DNA from: Ziziphus jujuba
Taxonomy: Eukaryota > Streptophyta > Magnoliopsida > Rosales > Rhamnaceae
Reading direction: 5' to 3'
DNA: 64,000 nt
Assembly (NCBI RefSeq): GCF_031755915.1
Contig: NC_083385.1
Location: forward strand, 16,761,001 to 16,825,000
Position 1 is the first letter of the stretch, and each line of letters starts with the position of its first letter. Positions 34,335 through 46,484 of the stretch are shown here, piece by piece. The notes below the pieces were generated by a model that searched no databases, was not told the DNA's origin, and worked only from the letters and a program-made list of their open reading frames with translations. The translations under genes and the position numbers were made by a program.

Positions 34335-37300
34335 ATGGCAATGCAGAATGACGAAGTTGGAAAACCACAAGCAATGAGAACCGACAATGATTATCATGTT
34401 TGTTTCCTTCACATTCTTTCTTTATTTTTTTTTTAATTTTTTAATATAATATTCTTTGTTAATAATAATTTTAATTTATATTTCAATAATTTTAATTCAT
34501 ATTTCAATGTACTTTTGAAATTGATTGACTGTGTTGGATTTATTACTGTTTTACAGGTATTGTTAAATTAGCATAGTTAATTTTTTTAAAATTTTCTACC
34601 AGATTCTAAATTTACTGGAAGTTTGAAGGTTTAGAATTTCACTAAAATGACCTAAGATTGTCATTATCTTTTTTTCTTTTTTCTTTTTTTCAAGAGTCTT
34701 GCTGGGTTTTGATTCTTGGTTCATAGAATTTTTTTTGATAGCTGTGGTATTTTGGAATTCCATGAATGGTTGTTTAGGTTATGTTTACATATTGGATATA
34801 AAATTCTAATCTTTTTTAGTGTAAAAACGGAAAGGGAGATATCTGAATCAATCGGCCATAATGGAGATAAGCACATATCAACGATAAGAGATTGTTGGTG
34901 TTCTGTATGATAGATTATTCAATTCAATTTATCAATTTATAACACCTTTGAATTCTATAAACAGAAAAAAATCATAAGCAAGCTCACTGATGCTGTGCTT
35001 GAGGAGTTTGCAAGATCTAACCCAAGCAAAACCCTCATACCTGATTACAAGAACCACATCAAACAACAACTTCAGGGATTCTTTCCAAATTTCCGAACCC
35101 CCACTCACCCCACATATTCTGTGGTACTACTCTCTACTCTCTTTTCTTGCATTAATGTTGTTCCAGTAAATATATATTGATTCTTACTTGCTCTTGTTTT
35201 GGATGTGAATATTCCTGTAGATGATTTTTAGGGCAATTACTGAGTTGGAGGAAGAAAGGGGGTCAAGTGAGGAAGCAATATCGGAATTTATCAAACAAAA
35301 GTTCGAGGATTTGCCATGGGCTCATGCAAGTCTGTTGCGTCACCATTTGAAAAAACTTAGTCAGAGTGGAGAGATAATTGCTGTTTCGGAAAATTCTTAT
35401 ATGCTTCCTGATGAAAACGCTAACTCAGTCATTAAGACAGAAAAGGGGAGTAAAGAGAAGAAGAAGCATGAACAGGGTAGGGGAAAAAAAAGGCAGCATG
35501 TGACTAAACATGGAGATCAATCACAAGAAGGACAAATGGTTAAAAAAATGAAGCAATCCCAAAAATTAAAGGTTGCTGTCAGGGAAGAAGATAAGGTCCA
35601 AGGTTTACTAAAGAAGATTGATGACCAAAATCAATCTCAAGAACAGCAAATCAACCAAAATGGAGAAAGAAGACAAAAAGAATTGAAAGTTGGATTTAGT
35701 AAGCAACGTCCAGTGGGAGAACAACAAAGTGAAGTGGACCAAAATCAGGCACAAATTTTAGAACATGAAGATGAAATGGAAGAACAAGAAGTTGATGTTA
35801 AAGAAAAAATCCAAGAGGAAGGGAATGAAGTAGAAGTTTTTGAAGGACAAAAGGTTGCAAGAAGGCATGAACTTGAAAAGATTGGAGGAAAAAGTCTGTT
35901 ACAAAAGCATGAGGTTTCTTCTCAACCAGTTAATTCAGGAGAGATTGATGCAGATGCAGAAGAATGTAATCAGGCACAACTACCACAAGTTCAAAGGATA
36001 GTACAAGTTTTAGAAGGACAAAATATTGCAACAAGACTTGAACTCGAAAAGATCAGAGGGAAAAATCTGTCACAAGAGTGGCAGCTTGAGGAGCAAAAGC
36101 AGGAGGTTTCTTGTGAACCAGTAAAATCAGGTGAGATTGATGTTGATGAAGAATGTAATCAAGCGCAACTACCACAAGCTGAAAGGATTTGTGACCAAAA
36201 ACAAGCAAAAAGACAATCTGAGGCAATTGACAGTCAATGTCAAGCAGAGACACAGCTAATCAAAGAGAATAAGGAAAATGCTCAACAATCCGAAGAGGTT
36301 CTAAACACTCTTTCGGAAAGGCAAATTGAAGTTTTCGAAGATCAATTGCCTGCAAAGCAGCAATTTGAAGTAATTGAACAACAAAAGGAAGCTCCTGGGC
36401 GAGCTGTCAAAGGATATGAAAATTCAGAACAAGCAGAAAAGAAACAAGAGGAAGTAATTACAGAACTAAATGATCATGGGCAACAAATGCATGTAACTGA
36501 AAAACTCATTGAAAGTAAAGATGAAGAAAGTAAAATGATCAACAAACAAACTCAGGAACAACAGAACGAAGTGGTTAAGGATCAAAGTCAATCTCCATTT
36601 CAACAAAATCAACCACAAGATGAAGGATATGAACAACCAATACCAACACAACGGGAAGAAATTGCTGTGGGTGTCCTACAGAAGAGTAAAGCAAAGTGGA
36701 AAGATAAAGTGACTGAAGAACAAAGACAAGATCCACATGAGCAAGAACTGTATCGAATAAAAGAAAAGCAAAATGAAATGGCTCAAGGGCAACGACAAGT
36801 TGGAGATATTGAAAGAACTGTGCATTTACAAGAAGAACAGGTTGAAGTGATTGAAAATCATTCTAAATTACCAAGGCAACGCAATGAAGTTATTGCTGAA
36901 AAAAACAAGCAACTAGAGATTATTAACTCGCAAATTGATCTCAGGTTTGCCCTTTTTTATTTTTTTTAATTTATTATTATTATTAATTTTTTTCTTTTTG
37001 TGGGTGGGGGGAGGTGGGGTGTGGGGTGCTTATTCATCTAATGTTGGTTGTGTGTTTTTCTTTTTTCCGCTCTAAAATCTAAATTTTGACTTTATTTTTC
37101 TAAAATCGAAGCAGATGTAAACATATAAGCATAAAAAATATGTTTATACAAAAACTGAGTGTTAAGTGGACCAGTTTTATACTTGTCTAATATATTTAAA
37201 TTGTTGGTATCTGATGTAGTCAACCTTTCAAGTTAATCTATGGTTACAATTCTTCTTATTTCGCCCTTTATTAGAAGGGATTGATTATAACTTATTGAGG

Positions 37301-38862
37301 AAATGGAAGTTTAGAATTTGGATTTTGTGGGGGAAAAGGAACATATTTAAATCATACTACTTTGAGACAAAAGCTGAATATTTTGACTTTTTTGTGTTAA
37401 AGATAAAAATGCCGTAATGGAGTAATTATCACTTTAGGATAATATGTGGTAAGGCTTTTTTTTTTTTTTTTTTTAATTCAAAAGCAAAAAAACACTTTCG
37501 TAACTTCGATCTTTTTTCCATTTTAATAACAGCAAGATGCAAGAGTTATTATTAAAGAAGCACGGGAAAGAAGCTCATGCAACAGCTTTGGATCCTTCTT
37601 TTACGGCTAAGATATTAGACAGGGGTGGTTCATCTACTCTAATAGAGGTAGATATTTAATTTGTCTTCACAAATTTAAAATAACCACCTTTCTGTTTCAC
37701 ATATTTAAGCTTGTTACGTTTGTATATTTGTTTTGATCAACAGAAGTATCTAAAACTGTTAAAGGAGCGACAGAAGATTGAGGAAGAGCTGTTCAGAATT
37801 TTTTATCTTTTTAGTGCAACGGAGGAATCAAACCATTCCTCTCGGGAATCCGTAGGTGGAATAGCAGCTTCTCCTGAATTGCCCTTTGGATCATTGCAAC
37901 TAAGAGGCAATCGAGAACTTTGTAGCCAGAAGCAGACATCTGAACCTCTACCTGTTAGAAGTTCTTTCACAACCTCTGTGAATTCCGTAATGCACGCACT
38001 GGAGCGAGAACCAGAGGTTCGAAAGCTGGAAAGGAATCCACAGCTAAAGCCATCAACAGTTGTGCAGGCAATAGTCACTTCACATGATCCCATTACTTCA
38101 GTTAATGAGCTCCATCACGTGCAGAAGCACCTCAAGCATCAAGGATATCTGCACCCTCCTGGATCAAATGGAGATGAAGACGCGACTATAGTAATTTCTT
38201 CACCTGAAGGTGAGCAAGATGATCCTGAGAAGCAGAAGCTGCAGAGTAAAGGCCAAAAGCGGTTTCTTACACCAAGGTGTAATCCAGAAGCAACGTTGAG
38301 TGTGCCAGGACTCTTGGATATTCAGAACCATAACTTAGGAATGAAGCAACAGCCCAAGAAGGATGGCCGAGGGAGGCCCCGTAAACAAAAGTCTGATGCT
38401 GAGAATACAACTGGAGACAAAATGATCTCACAGCCCAAGAAGGATGGCCGAGGTAGACCACGGAAACAGAAGTCGGATGCTGAGGCTACACCTGACAAAT
38501 TGATCTCACAGCCCAAGAAGGATGGCCGAGGTAGGCCACGTAAACGGACGTTAGATGATGAGGCTACACCTGGAGACAAATTGATATCACATAAGAAGCA
38601 GGAGCAACGAGGGAGGCCCCGTAAACAAAAGTTGTTAGCTGATACTACAATGGGAGATATATTGATCCCTCAGAACAAGCAGGATGCCAATACTACAACT
38701 GGAGACATATTGATGTTGCAGAACAAGCTGGATTCTGATACTCCAACTGGAGACATACTGATCCCGCAGAAGAAGCAGGATGCTGATACTCCAAATGGAG
38801 ACATATTGAGCTTGCAGAAGAAGAAGGATGCTGATACAGCAACAAGGGACATATTGATATAG
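34335..38862 (+). CDS. H15 linker-histone-domain protein with AT-hook repeats (HON4/GH1-HMGA-like)
   Basis: Probable nuclear chromatin protein binding linker and AT-rich DNA. Five exons: 34335-34397, 34965-35123, 35221-36944, 37533-37647 and 37744-38862; 1059 aa. A plant GH1-HMGA type N-terminus (KKIISKLTDAVLEEFA) leads into an H15 winged-helix domain at about residues 68-136 (YSVMIFRAITELEEE, HHLKKLSQSGEI). Next come about 480 residues rich in Gln, Glu and Lys. The C-terminus has four AT hooks with the GRP core (near residues 895, 922, 948 and 976) in 26-27-residue units, then 16-residue units of the DTPTGDILIPQKK kind. The stop TAG at 38860-38862 is followed in frame by a hook-like RRGRLLDEKF. 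Plant relatives that I know of are about half this length. The last exon is duplicated downstream at 44784. Confidence 0.85.
35836..36189 (+). repeat. Internal tandem repeat in the Q/E/K-rich region
   Basis: Two consecutive coding units of 171 and 183 bp (57 and 61 residues). Unit 1 begins VFEGQKVARRHELEKIGG and unit 2 VLEGQNIATRLELEKIRG; both go on to SGEIDxD-ECNQAQLPQ and end with an ERI/QRI-type word. Unit 2 has an extra LEEQKQ-type insert. Confidence 0.85.
38352..38862 (+). repeat. Coding tandem repeats: AT-hook units then hook-less units
   Basis: Units of 26-27 codons (QPKKDGRGRPRKQKSDAE...DKLIS) occur three times, followed by one QEQRGRPRKQK unit. Three and a half 48-bp units then follow (QDANTTTGDILMLQNK, LDSDTPTGDILIPQKK, QDADTPNGDILSLQKK, KDADTATRDILI). 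The 16-residue unit aligns with the longer unit after removal of its 11-residue hook segment. Confidence 0.85.
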
Positions 38863-39840
38863 AAGCAGCAAAAGCGAAGAGGTAGGCTCCTTGATGAAAA
38901 GTTTTAATGCTGATACTACATCTGGAGACATATTGATGTGCAACCAAAAGTGATGAGGGAACCGCTGATCCTACATCTAACTTTGGTGTTTGATCTAATT
39001 TTGCTGTAACCACGGAGATAATGCCTTTTTTTGGTGTTTAGGAAGGCATATCCAGCTAACTTTGATTATGACGACTTTTGACAAGATAGAAGAAAAAAAA
39101 AAAAAAGAAGCCTTTTTTGTTAAATAGTGGTGATATAAATAATATTTATAAATTTTATGTTCAATGGGTTTTATCTCATGGGACCCATGTAAGAATTACC
39201 AAAAAGTCCAAAATAAATTAAGAAATTACCATTTGTTTGTACGGTAGCGTTGTCCTACGCACTGTACTTTCTCGTTGTATTACCCACGAAAGTTCCAGGA
39301 AATTACTACTACCTAAAAAACAATTTCTGTACTTTAATTAGGCTTGTACCGCCCCTTTGGGTTAGGCTCGTTTATTTTCTTCATAGATATGCAAGTTTTG
39401 TTCCAAAATGTACAATTATCCATCTTTAGAGGAGGTAAGGAATCAAGAAACCTTCTCTGACATTGCATTGCATTTGTGCGTCAGAAGAAGAGGTTCTGTA
39501 ATCAAACCCACTTGAAGAGGTTCTGTAATAAAACCCACTTGGTAAAGAAACGTAATTAGCAGAAATTAAGGGAAACAAGCAATGCCCATGAAACCTTAAA
39601 CCCCAAGAAACAGACCCTTTTCATCTTCCATGGCAGCACTCTTTAGCTAGATTCTATTTTTTACAACTTTAAAACCCCCCTTAAAAAGTTCGTTGAGTCA
39701 TTTCATCAAGCAGGTGGTTAAGTCAACTGGAGGAAAAGACAAACCACCATTTTTACGAGTTGATCCATTGGTTCACTTTTTTTCTTTTTTTTTTGTGATA
39801 ATTGGGTAATAAAGGAGTAGAATAAGAGAGAAAAAAAAAT
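38863..39840 (+). other. Intergenic region between the H15/AT-hook gene and protease A
   Basis: About 980 bp holding the 3' UTR of the chromatin gene and the promoter and leader of protease A. A GAAGAGGTTCTGTAAT word occurs twice at about 39487-39532. No further gene is evident. The same sequence is present in unit B at 52210-53194. Confidence 0.6.
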
Positions 39841-41504
39841 ATGAGACAAAGGAAGGTGGGGTTGGTTATGTTATGTGTTTCGATGTTGCTGATGGGTTGG
39901 AGTATGACTATGTCATCAGCTTCTTTCTTCGGTAAGCATCAGAACCGGCATGGAAGAAAATCCATGTTACCCGTTGAAGCATCATCGTCATTGGAACTGA
40001 ATCGAGTGGGGTCCTCTGTTGTTTTCCCAGTCCATGGAAATGTGTATCCAATTGGGTATGTGTACTTTGCCAATCTGATCGATGTAATGGTTCTTTAATA
40101 TTTTTTTGTTTTTGCTGATTATAATTATCAGCATGATCCTATAATTTTGAGGAGAATTCGCTTCTTTGTTGTCTTTCCAATCTGCTCCACCTTGTAAGTG
40201 GAAAAATTTTCAGTGTTATCTTTTTTTCTTTTTTTTTTCTTTTTTTTTTTTTTTTTTTTGTAAATAATTCTTTTGTAGAAAACACTATCTGTTTGTTGAT
40301 ACTAGGAAGTAGAAGTTTTGTAGCGGTGGTGAAGATGATGAAATGTGTTAATAGCATGTTGCAGAAACCTTTTCTGAAAAAAGGAAAAGTATGGTTAATG
40401 AAGGATGAGTAAATTTTATTTTATTGTCTAATGGTTTTTGGCACTTTATATGTAATTTGCACTTATTGAAAAAAGTCATTATTTGGGCATCTTTCATGGG
40501 CATTTCCTTCTTTTCTTCTTAATTTTGCAGTGGAGATTTTGGACATGTGGTCAGATCTTTTCACAAAACTTTTTTTTTTTTTTTTTGGTGGATCCATCCT
40601 ATATATCGGGCTAGAATTGATAATGAATTCTACTGAAGCGTGTGTTTCTGTGAACAGGGAATTTTCCATACTTTCTTTTGAGGCAAAAGTGGTTGCTGTC
40701 TTGTTAAAGACCACGAACTTATCTTTCTGCTTTTAATGTTATATACTAGAAAGTTCTCCCCTTATTCTGCCTTTCTTTATGTAGGATTTCAATGATATAT
40801 ATCCCATGTACTTTATTTTCCCGGTATCATTGATTTGAAATTTCATCCTATGTTTCATTTTTTGGATATGTTGGTTATTTTCAAACCATAGGAATTTCAT
40901 TGCTCTATAAGTTGTTTTGGTAAATATTTCATTGCTCTATATTGTCTGTACATATGAACTATAAATCATAATTCAGAATCTGTAAAGCAAGTCTTCTGAA
41001 CTCGTGTTTTTGTTGTGTAGGTCTTATAATGTTACCCTCAACATAGGTCAACCACCGAAGCCATACTTTGTTGATCCTGATACTGGAAGTGATCTCACAT
41101 GGCTCCAATGTGATGCTTCCTGTCGCCGTTGTACTGAGGTAAATCGGAATGAGAAGTCCATTGTAGTTTTTGACCAAATTGTAAATTTGTAACTTTGTGT
41201 TTAACTGGAAATGATAAAAGATGTGTTTCTTGCCTATGAATAACTCAAATTTATCTAAATAGTTTGGAAAAGCCCATAATTCTCCTGACTAATACTAATG
41301 ATGTGATATATTATTTCCTTGACATGCACTGTTTCCCATGACCAAATTTTCCTTCCGCATGATTTCTTTTAAACTCATCTTCTGATTTCTTTTAAAATCA
41401 TGCCAGTTTTGCTGCTTTCAAGACTTTCAAACAATCCCAACTATTTTTAAAACTATCTTAGTTAGAAAGATGGATAATTTTTTTTCTCATTTATGTTTTT
41501 CTCT

Positions 41505-41536
<32 letters not shown>

Positions 41537-43685
41537 GTGGTAATTTTTTTCTCATCTATGTTGGTACATGCAGATTGTTATAGAAAAAGTTAGTACTAAA
41601 CCAATGTATTATTTGTTTTTCTCTGCAGACACATCATCCACTTTACAGACCCAGTAATGACTTTGTGCCCTGTAATGACCCCCTATGTGAATCCTTACAC
41701 TCACCCCGTGCTCACGGATGTGATGATAAAGAGCAATGTGAGTATGAGATTAATTACGCAGATGGTGGTTCATCCCGAGGGGTACTTGTCAGGGATGCAT
41801 TTTCCTTCAACTTTGCCAGTGGATCCCAGCAGAAACGGCGCCTTGCCCTTGGGTTGGTAACTTTATCTTTCCGTTATTATCATGAAATGTTTGTGCTTTT
41901 GAATCACTTTTATAAAATCATGTATTTGAAAGAATTGTCCTATTATCCTCTTGCTTAATACTTTGGAGTACAAATTGCTTCGGTCCTCCCATATGGAATG
42001 ACCCAGTTACATATAATCCAAGAATGTTGTGAAGACCTAGTGATATTGTATTTGTTTTTTTCTCACAAGGCTACCTGGTTTTGGTTTGTGTTTCTCTGCA
42101 TTTTCCTATACTATTCTAAATTAGACATGAAAAATCTCATGTAATTAAAATTGGGAAGTTAAATTTGGATTTTTTGGAGAAGATTTAGTAATCATGACTC
42201 TGATATAGAAGAACATCTTACACAGTATATCAATTTGCGTTGAACAAAAATGCATGTTAGAGTATATGACAAATATTTCAGCATTCCATCCAATCATTAC
42301 ATTTTACTGAAATATGCTTCCATATTCGCTCTTGGTTGTTTAAGTTTTTCTGGTTCACTTCTATTCAGATGTGGATATTACCAAGTTCCTGGTGCATCTG
42401 ATCACCCCATGCATGGAGTACTAGGCCTTGGAAGGGGAAAGGCCAGCATTGTGTCACAACTCAGTAGTCAGGGTTTGATGAGGAATGTTGTTGGCCACTG
42501 TTTTAGTGGAGGAGGTGGAGGGTTTCTGTTCTTCGGAGATGAACTTTACGATTCTTCACGCATTGCTTGGACTCCGATGTCACAAGACTACCCGTAAGTA
42601 ACCCTTCTGAATTCATTCATCTTACATAGGGCATCTTTTTATTTCATATATTGATTTGGCTCTATGTATACCAAATCCGCTTCTTGTGGTTTATGTCAGC
42701 GAACATTACTCGCCTGGATTTGCAGAACTCATATTCGGTGGAAAATCTACTGGTTTGAAAAACCTATTTACAGTTTTTGACAGTGGGAGCACTTACACTT
42801 ATCTTTGTTCCCAGGCTTATCAAGCTTTGACATCTTGGGTGAGTGAAAAGCATTCACATAATGGTAGCAGCCCCTTCCTCCACAATATTCCTAAAATTGC
42901 AATGTTCCATTAATCCACAAGAAATGCTTGCAAAATTTTCATAATGTTATCAATTTATTTTTCTTAAACATCCCTTCTTTTTTTTTTTTTCCTTTTTTTT
43001 TTTTTTTTTTTGCCCCTTTATCACTGAATTCGAAAACATCCCATTTAGATCTTGAAGTATAGGTGGTTTCTGATTGGACCCTTATATCCCTGCAGATTAA
43101 GAAAGAACTAAATGGAAAGCCTTTCAAAGAAGCATCAGATGACAGGACTCTCCCACTCTGTTGGAAAGGTAGAAAGCCCTTCAAAAGCCTACGCGACGTC
43201 AAGAAATACTTCAAGTCCTTAGCATTGATCTTTGCCAATGACGGAAGAGCAAAAACTCAATTTGAGTTGGCCCCTGAAGCTTATCTACTGATATCGGTAA
43301 ACTCCCTGCTTCCCTTCATTCCTTAATTTACATTCATTTTAGTTTCCATTACAAGTAGCATATTCTGACAGAATACTATCAATGTGTTAATTCTCAGGAC
43401 AAGGGAAACGTTTGCTTGGGAATTCTAAATGGCACCGAAGCGCAGCTGCAAGATTGCAATCTCATTGGAGGTAAAAAAATTTCTTTGGTTACATTAGGAA
43501 AACATGAAACTTTTTTCGATCATGCCATATACGTCTCCTAAAATGTTACTTGGCTTTTGTTTGTTTCCATAGACATATCGATGCAAGATAAGATGGTGAT
43601 TTACGACAATGAGAAGCAGGTAATCGGATGGGTTTCTGCAAACTGTGATCAGCAACCAAAGTCTAGTCGTTTCAGCATTCGATGA
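39841..43685 (+). CDS. Nucellin/Asp1-like aspartic protease, copy A
   Basis: Pepsin-family (A1) protease of the plant nucellin-like group, probably secreted. Eight exons: 39841-40055, 41021-41138, 41629-41852, 42369-42593, 42700-42838, 43096-43296, 43398-43470 and 43573-43685; 435 aa with all phases matching. A hydrophobic N-terminal signal sequence (about residues 6-28) precedes a short basic propeptide. The catalytic aspartates are Asp92 in DTGSDLTWLQCD and Asp288 in FDSGSTYTYL; the Cys-rich SCRRCTE and HGCDDKEQCEYE segments are typical of nucellin-like proteins. Several family-typical residues are altered compared with copy B (for example GYYQ for GYDQ, DASC for DAPC, GILNG for GILDG). No stop or frameshift is present. 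An AATAAA lies at 43756-43761. The exon 3 donor is GG|GTTGGT. Confidence 0.93.
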
Positions 43686-44656
43686 TCCATTAAAAGTTTA
43701 TCACACCCCCCACTGTTTATGCACCACCGACTTAGTCATATAGAGTTGTATAAAGAATAAAATTCTTAGCATAAAATGGGTGTGTTGTATTCTCAACACG
43801 CTTGGTATGTTTAAACATGTATGTCTCTGCTATAAAAACTGCATGGTAATCCATGTATTTGATGCCTACTTGGTTCGAAAATTGTAAAATTTCTACACAT
43901 ACCTGGAATTGAAAACTTACGGTTAGTTGTTTATAATAGAAGAAAATTGACTACTTATTCTAGCTGGTGTGGATTGCAAATTCCTATATACAAAAATTTC
44001 CAAAGCTGAAAATAGATGTGAGAATTGAATCCCAAAAGCAATAATATTAAACCCAGTATTTTCCAGTAAAAGTAACGAAGATCTCTGTAATTTTCTCAAA
44101 TTAAGACAACCTAAAGTCAACATTTTCATTTCACACTTTATTCTCAGTTAAAAAAACGGACTGGCAAAATTAGGGATTATTCTACATCAGATCTCTGACA
44201 ACCGGTCTCATTTTTTTATTATTATTATTATTTTTGGGAAACAATGGTTATTATATCATTGTCTCTGAATGTAATAAATAATGCCAAAAAAAGGAAAGAA
44301 TTGAATGAAGTTTGAAGTAAGTGTAGGTCGAGAAACTCATTGGCGACCACAAAATGTACTATGGAAGACCACGAGTTTCAGGCCATGCAATTAGAAGGAC
44401 CAAAACCACGCCATGCATCTGAATCACGTGACATGGTTATCCCTAATCATCGTTCAGTAATCTCACGTGCTCGATGTACGTTGACTGCCTTTTTTATTTT
44501 TTTAGTTTATTTTTTTATTTCTTTTTTAGGGAGCATTGAATCAACTTCCCCAAGTAATTAAGCCCCAATAATTGTGTGGTCAATGCAACATCTACTACTA
44601 ACTTTTAAACCAACAAAATCATATAAGAAATTATCAAAATTTTATATATGTAAACC

Positions 44657-44695
<39 letters not shown>

Positions 44696-44773
44696 TATTG
44701 GCTTATTATATCTCAGTAGAAAGCAAAGAGCTCTTTTCTCATTATTATTATTTTGGGAGCTCCATCCATGGGG
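43686..44773 (+). other. Downstream region of protease A and duplication junction
   Basis: Holds the 3' UTR of protease A, then AT-rich DNA with an (AT)n(GA)n microsatellite at about 44657-44695. Unit A ends at 44762; an 11-bp segment CATCCATGGGG (44763-44773) that belongs to neither unit end joins it to unit B. No gene recognised. Confidence 0.75.
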
Positions 44774-44783
44774 TGATCAACAG

Positions 44784-45349
44784 AAGTATCTAAAACTGTT
44801 AAAGGAGCGACAGAAGATTGAGGAAGAGCTGTTCAGAATATTTTATCTTTTTAGTGCAACGGAGGAATCAAACCATTCCTCTCGGGAATCCATAGGTGGA
44901 ATAGCAGCTTCTCCTGAATTGCCCTTTGGATCATTGCAACTAAGAGGCAATCGAGAACTTTGTAGCCAGAAGCAGACATCTGAACCTCTACCTGTTAGAA
45001 GTTCTGTCACAACCTCTGTGAATTCCGTAATGCACGCACTGGAGCGAGAACCAGAGGTTCGAAAGCTAGAAAGGAATCCACAGCTAAAGCCATCAACAGT
45101 TGTGCAGGCAATAGCCACTTCACATCATCCCATTACTTCAGTTAATGAGCTCCATCATGTGCAGAAGCACCTCAAGCATCAAGGATATCTGCACCCTCCT
45201 GGATCAAATGGAGATGAAGACGCGACTATAGTAATTTCTTCACCTGAAGGTGAGCAAGATGATCCTGAGAAGCAGAAGCTGCAGAGTAAAGGCCAAAAGC
45301 GGTTTTTTAGACCAAGGTGTAATCCAGAAGCAACGTCGAGTGTGTCAAG
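44784..45349 (+). pseudogene. Orphan last exon of the H15/AT-hook gene, 5' half
   Basis: Near-identical copy of 37744-38309, starting with the same splice acceptor and KYLKLLKERQKIEEE. None of exons 1-4 nor the gene promoter is present upstream, because the duplication began inside the gene. The frame is open but is cut after about 188 codons by the Ty3/gypsy element at 45350, within the sequence before the AT hooks. It can be translated only as part of a read-through product. Confidence 0.92.
45345..45349 (+). repeat. Left target-site duplication of the Ty3/gypsy element
   Basis: TCAAG directly before LTR1. The right copy at 51649-51653 is CCAGG, which equals the undisturbed sequence in unit A. 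The two differences are C-to-T and G-to-A transitions in the left copy. Confidence 0.7.
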
Positions 45350-46484
45350 TGATACGAACCTAGGACGACCTGCTCCTAAACCCGTATTATATTAGCCTGG
45401 ATCTCAATTAAGTTCAAGTTCTAATGGAATGGACCTCAACCCCTAACCAACCTGTGGTTAGAAACCTTAGTATATTGTAGACGCCACAATAGGGGATGAA
45501 AAAACTATTGATAAGTCAAGCTAAAACAACCAATTCTCTAATGGTGTTTTAAGTGTTCTCAAAGAACAAAGAGATAATTAATCTCACAAGTATTTTCTCA
45601 ATCAAATCAAAGTTGTATTCATATTGAAAAATAAGCCTTTAAATAGGCTACAAAGCCACGAAATAAAACCCTAGAACATAAAGAAAACCGGCCACCACAC
45701 ATAAAGAAACCTAGTTGGCCGAAACTATACTTCCTTTCCTAATCTAAGTTTGATTAATTAATTCTTTTATATTAAATTAGGAATTAATTAATTTACAATG
45801 GAAAGAATAAAAGAAAAACCTTTCTAAAGTTATTTGTCCAGAAAATAAATAAATAAAAGCCAAAAAGCAATGGTAGTTTCCTAAAACAAAAAGTATAAAC
45901 AAATTAGGAAACTAAAAATGCTAGTCTTTTGATCAAGTTGACTTTGATCAATCTTTGACCTCTTTGAGCTTCAAATCAGCTTCTAGATGCTTTTTAGGAT
46001 GCCAAATAAGCTGAATATGAAGTCCCACACGTTGCCCATGCTTGGAAAAATAAGGAAAGGCTAATACAGTAAAATACAGTAAAGCCAGCAAGCAATACAG
46101 CAAATTCGGCCAAATTGTTGATGCTGTCCGTACAAGCCCTTTTTGATTGCATTTGAGGCTGCTTTAACTTGATTCCATGACCTCTTAGGCATATGTATTG
46201 AACTCATAAAGCATTGGAACCATTTCATGCTTCCCGGACTCCAAAAATATACCAAAACCGTCATCCGGGTCCGTACCGGCTTCCACCACTTGGATGGTTA
46301 GAATAGGCTTTGTATCTTCAAGTATGGACACGCTCTATTGAGATTAAGTACCCCCTGTATAAATACGCCCAGGTTTTCCTTAAATCTCTTAATTTGAGCT
46401 CTTGTGATTGGCCTAGTCTTCATCCGTGTCGAGTCAGCACCCTAGCGGGTTATCGGTTGAGTGGGCTGGGGCGGAATCACATCA
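45350..46484 (-). repeat. 3' LTR of the Ty3/gypsy element
   Basis: 1135 bp, plus-strand ends TGATACGAACC and GAATCACATCA. Same length as the other LTR. By eye a few percent of positions differ from the LTR at 50514-51648, mostly transitions. Confidence 0.93.

Larger units (their letters stand above)
37734..44762 (+). repeat. Segmental tandem duplication, unit A
   Basis: A 7029-bp unit starting TGATCAACAG just before the last exon of the H15/AT-hook gene and ending GGGAGCTC. It contains that last exon, the intergenic region and the whole protease gene A. It is nearly identical, introns and intergenic DNA included, to unit B at 44774-58091. Confidence 0.95.

Noticed and set aside
38267..38579. 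Overlapping minus-strand open frames of 64-85 codons opposite the AT-hook repeats, and similar ones at 38635-39013 and 51666-52360
   Set aside because: They are the antisense of a coding tandem repeat; the regular GGRPRxK codons read backwards give open frames by composition. The plus strand has the phase-consistent gene.
44574..45395. 273-codon plus-strand frame as a new gene
   Set aside because: It is the orphan last exon preceded by intergenic and microsatellite sequence and running into an LTR; the N-terminal 70 codons are non-coding DNA.
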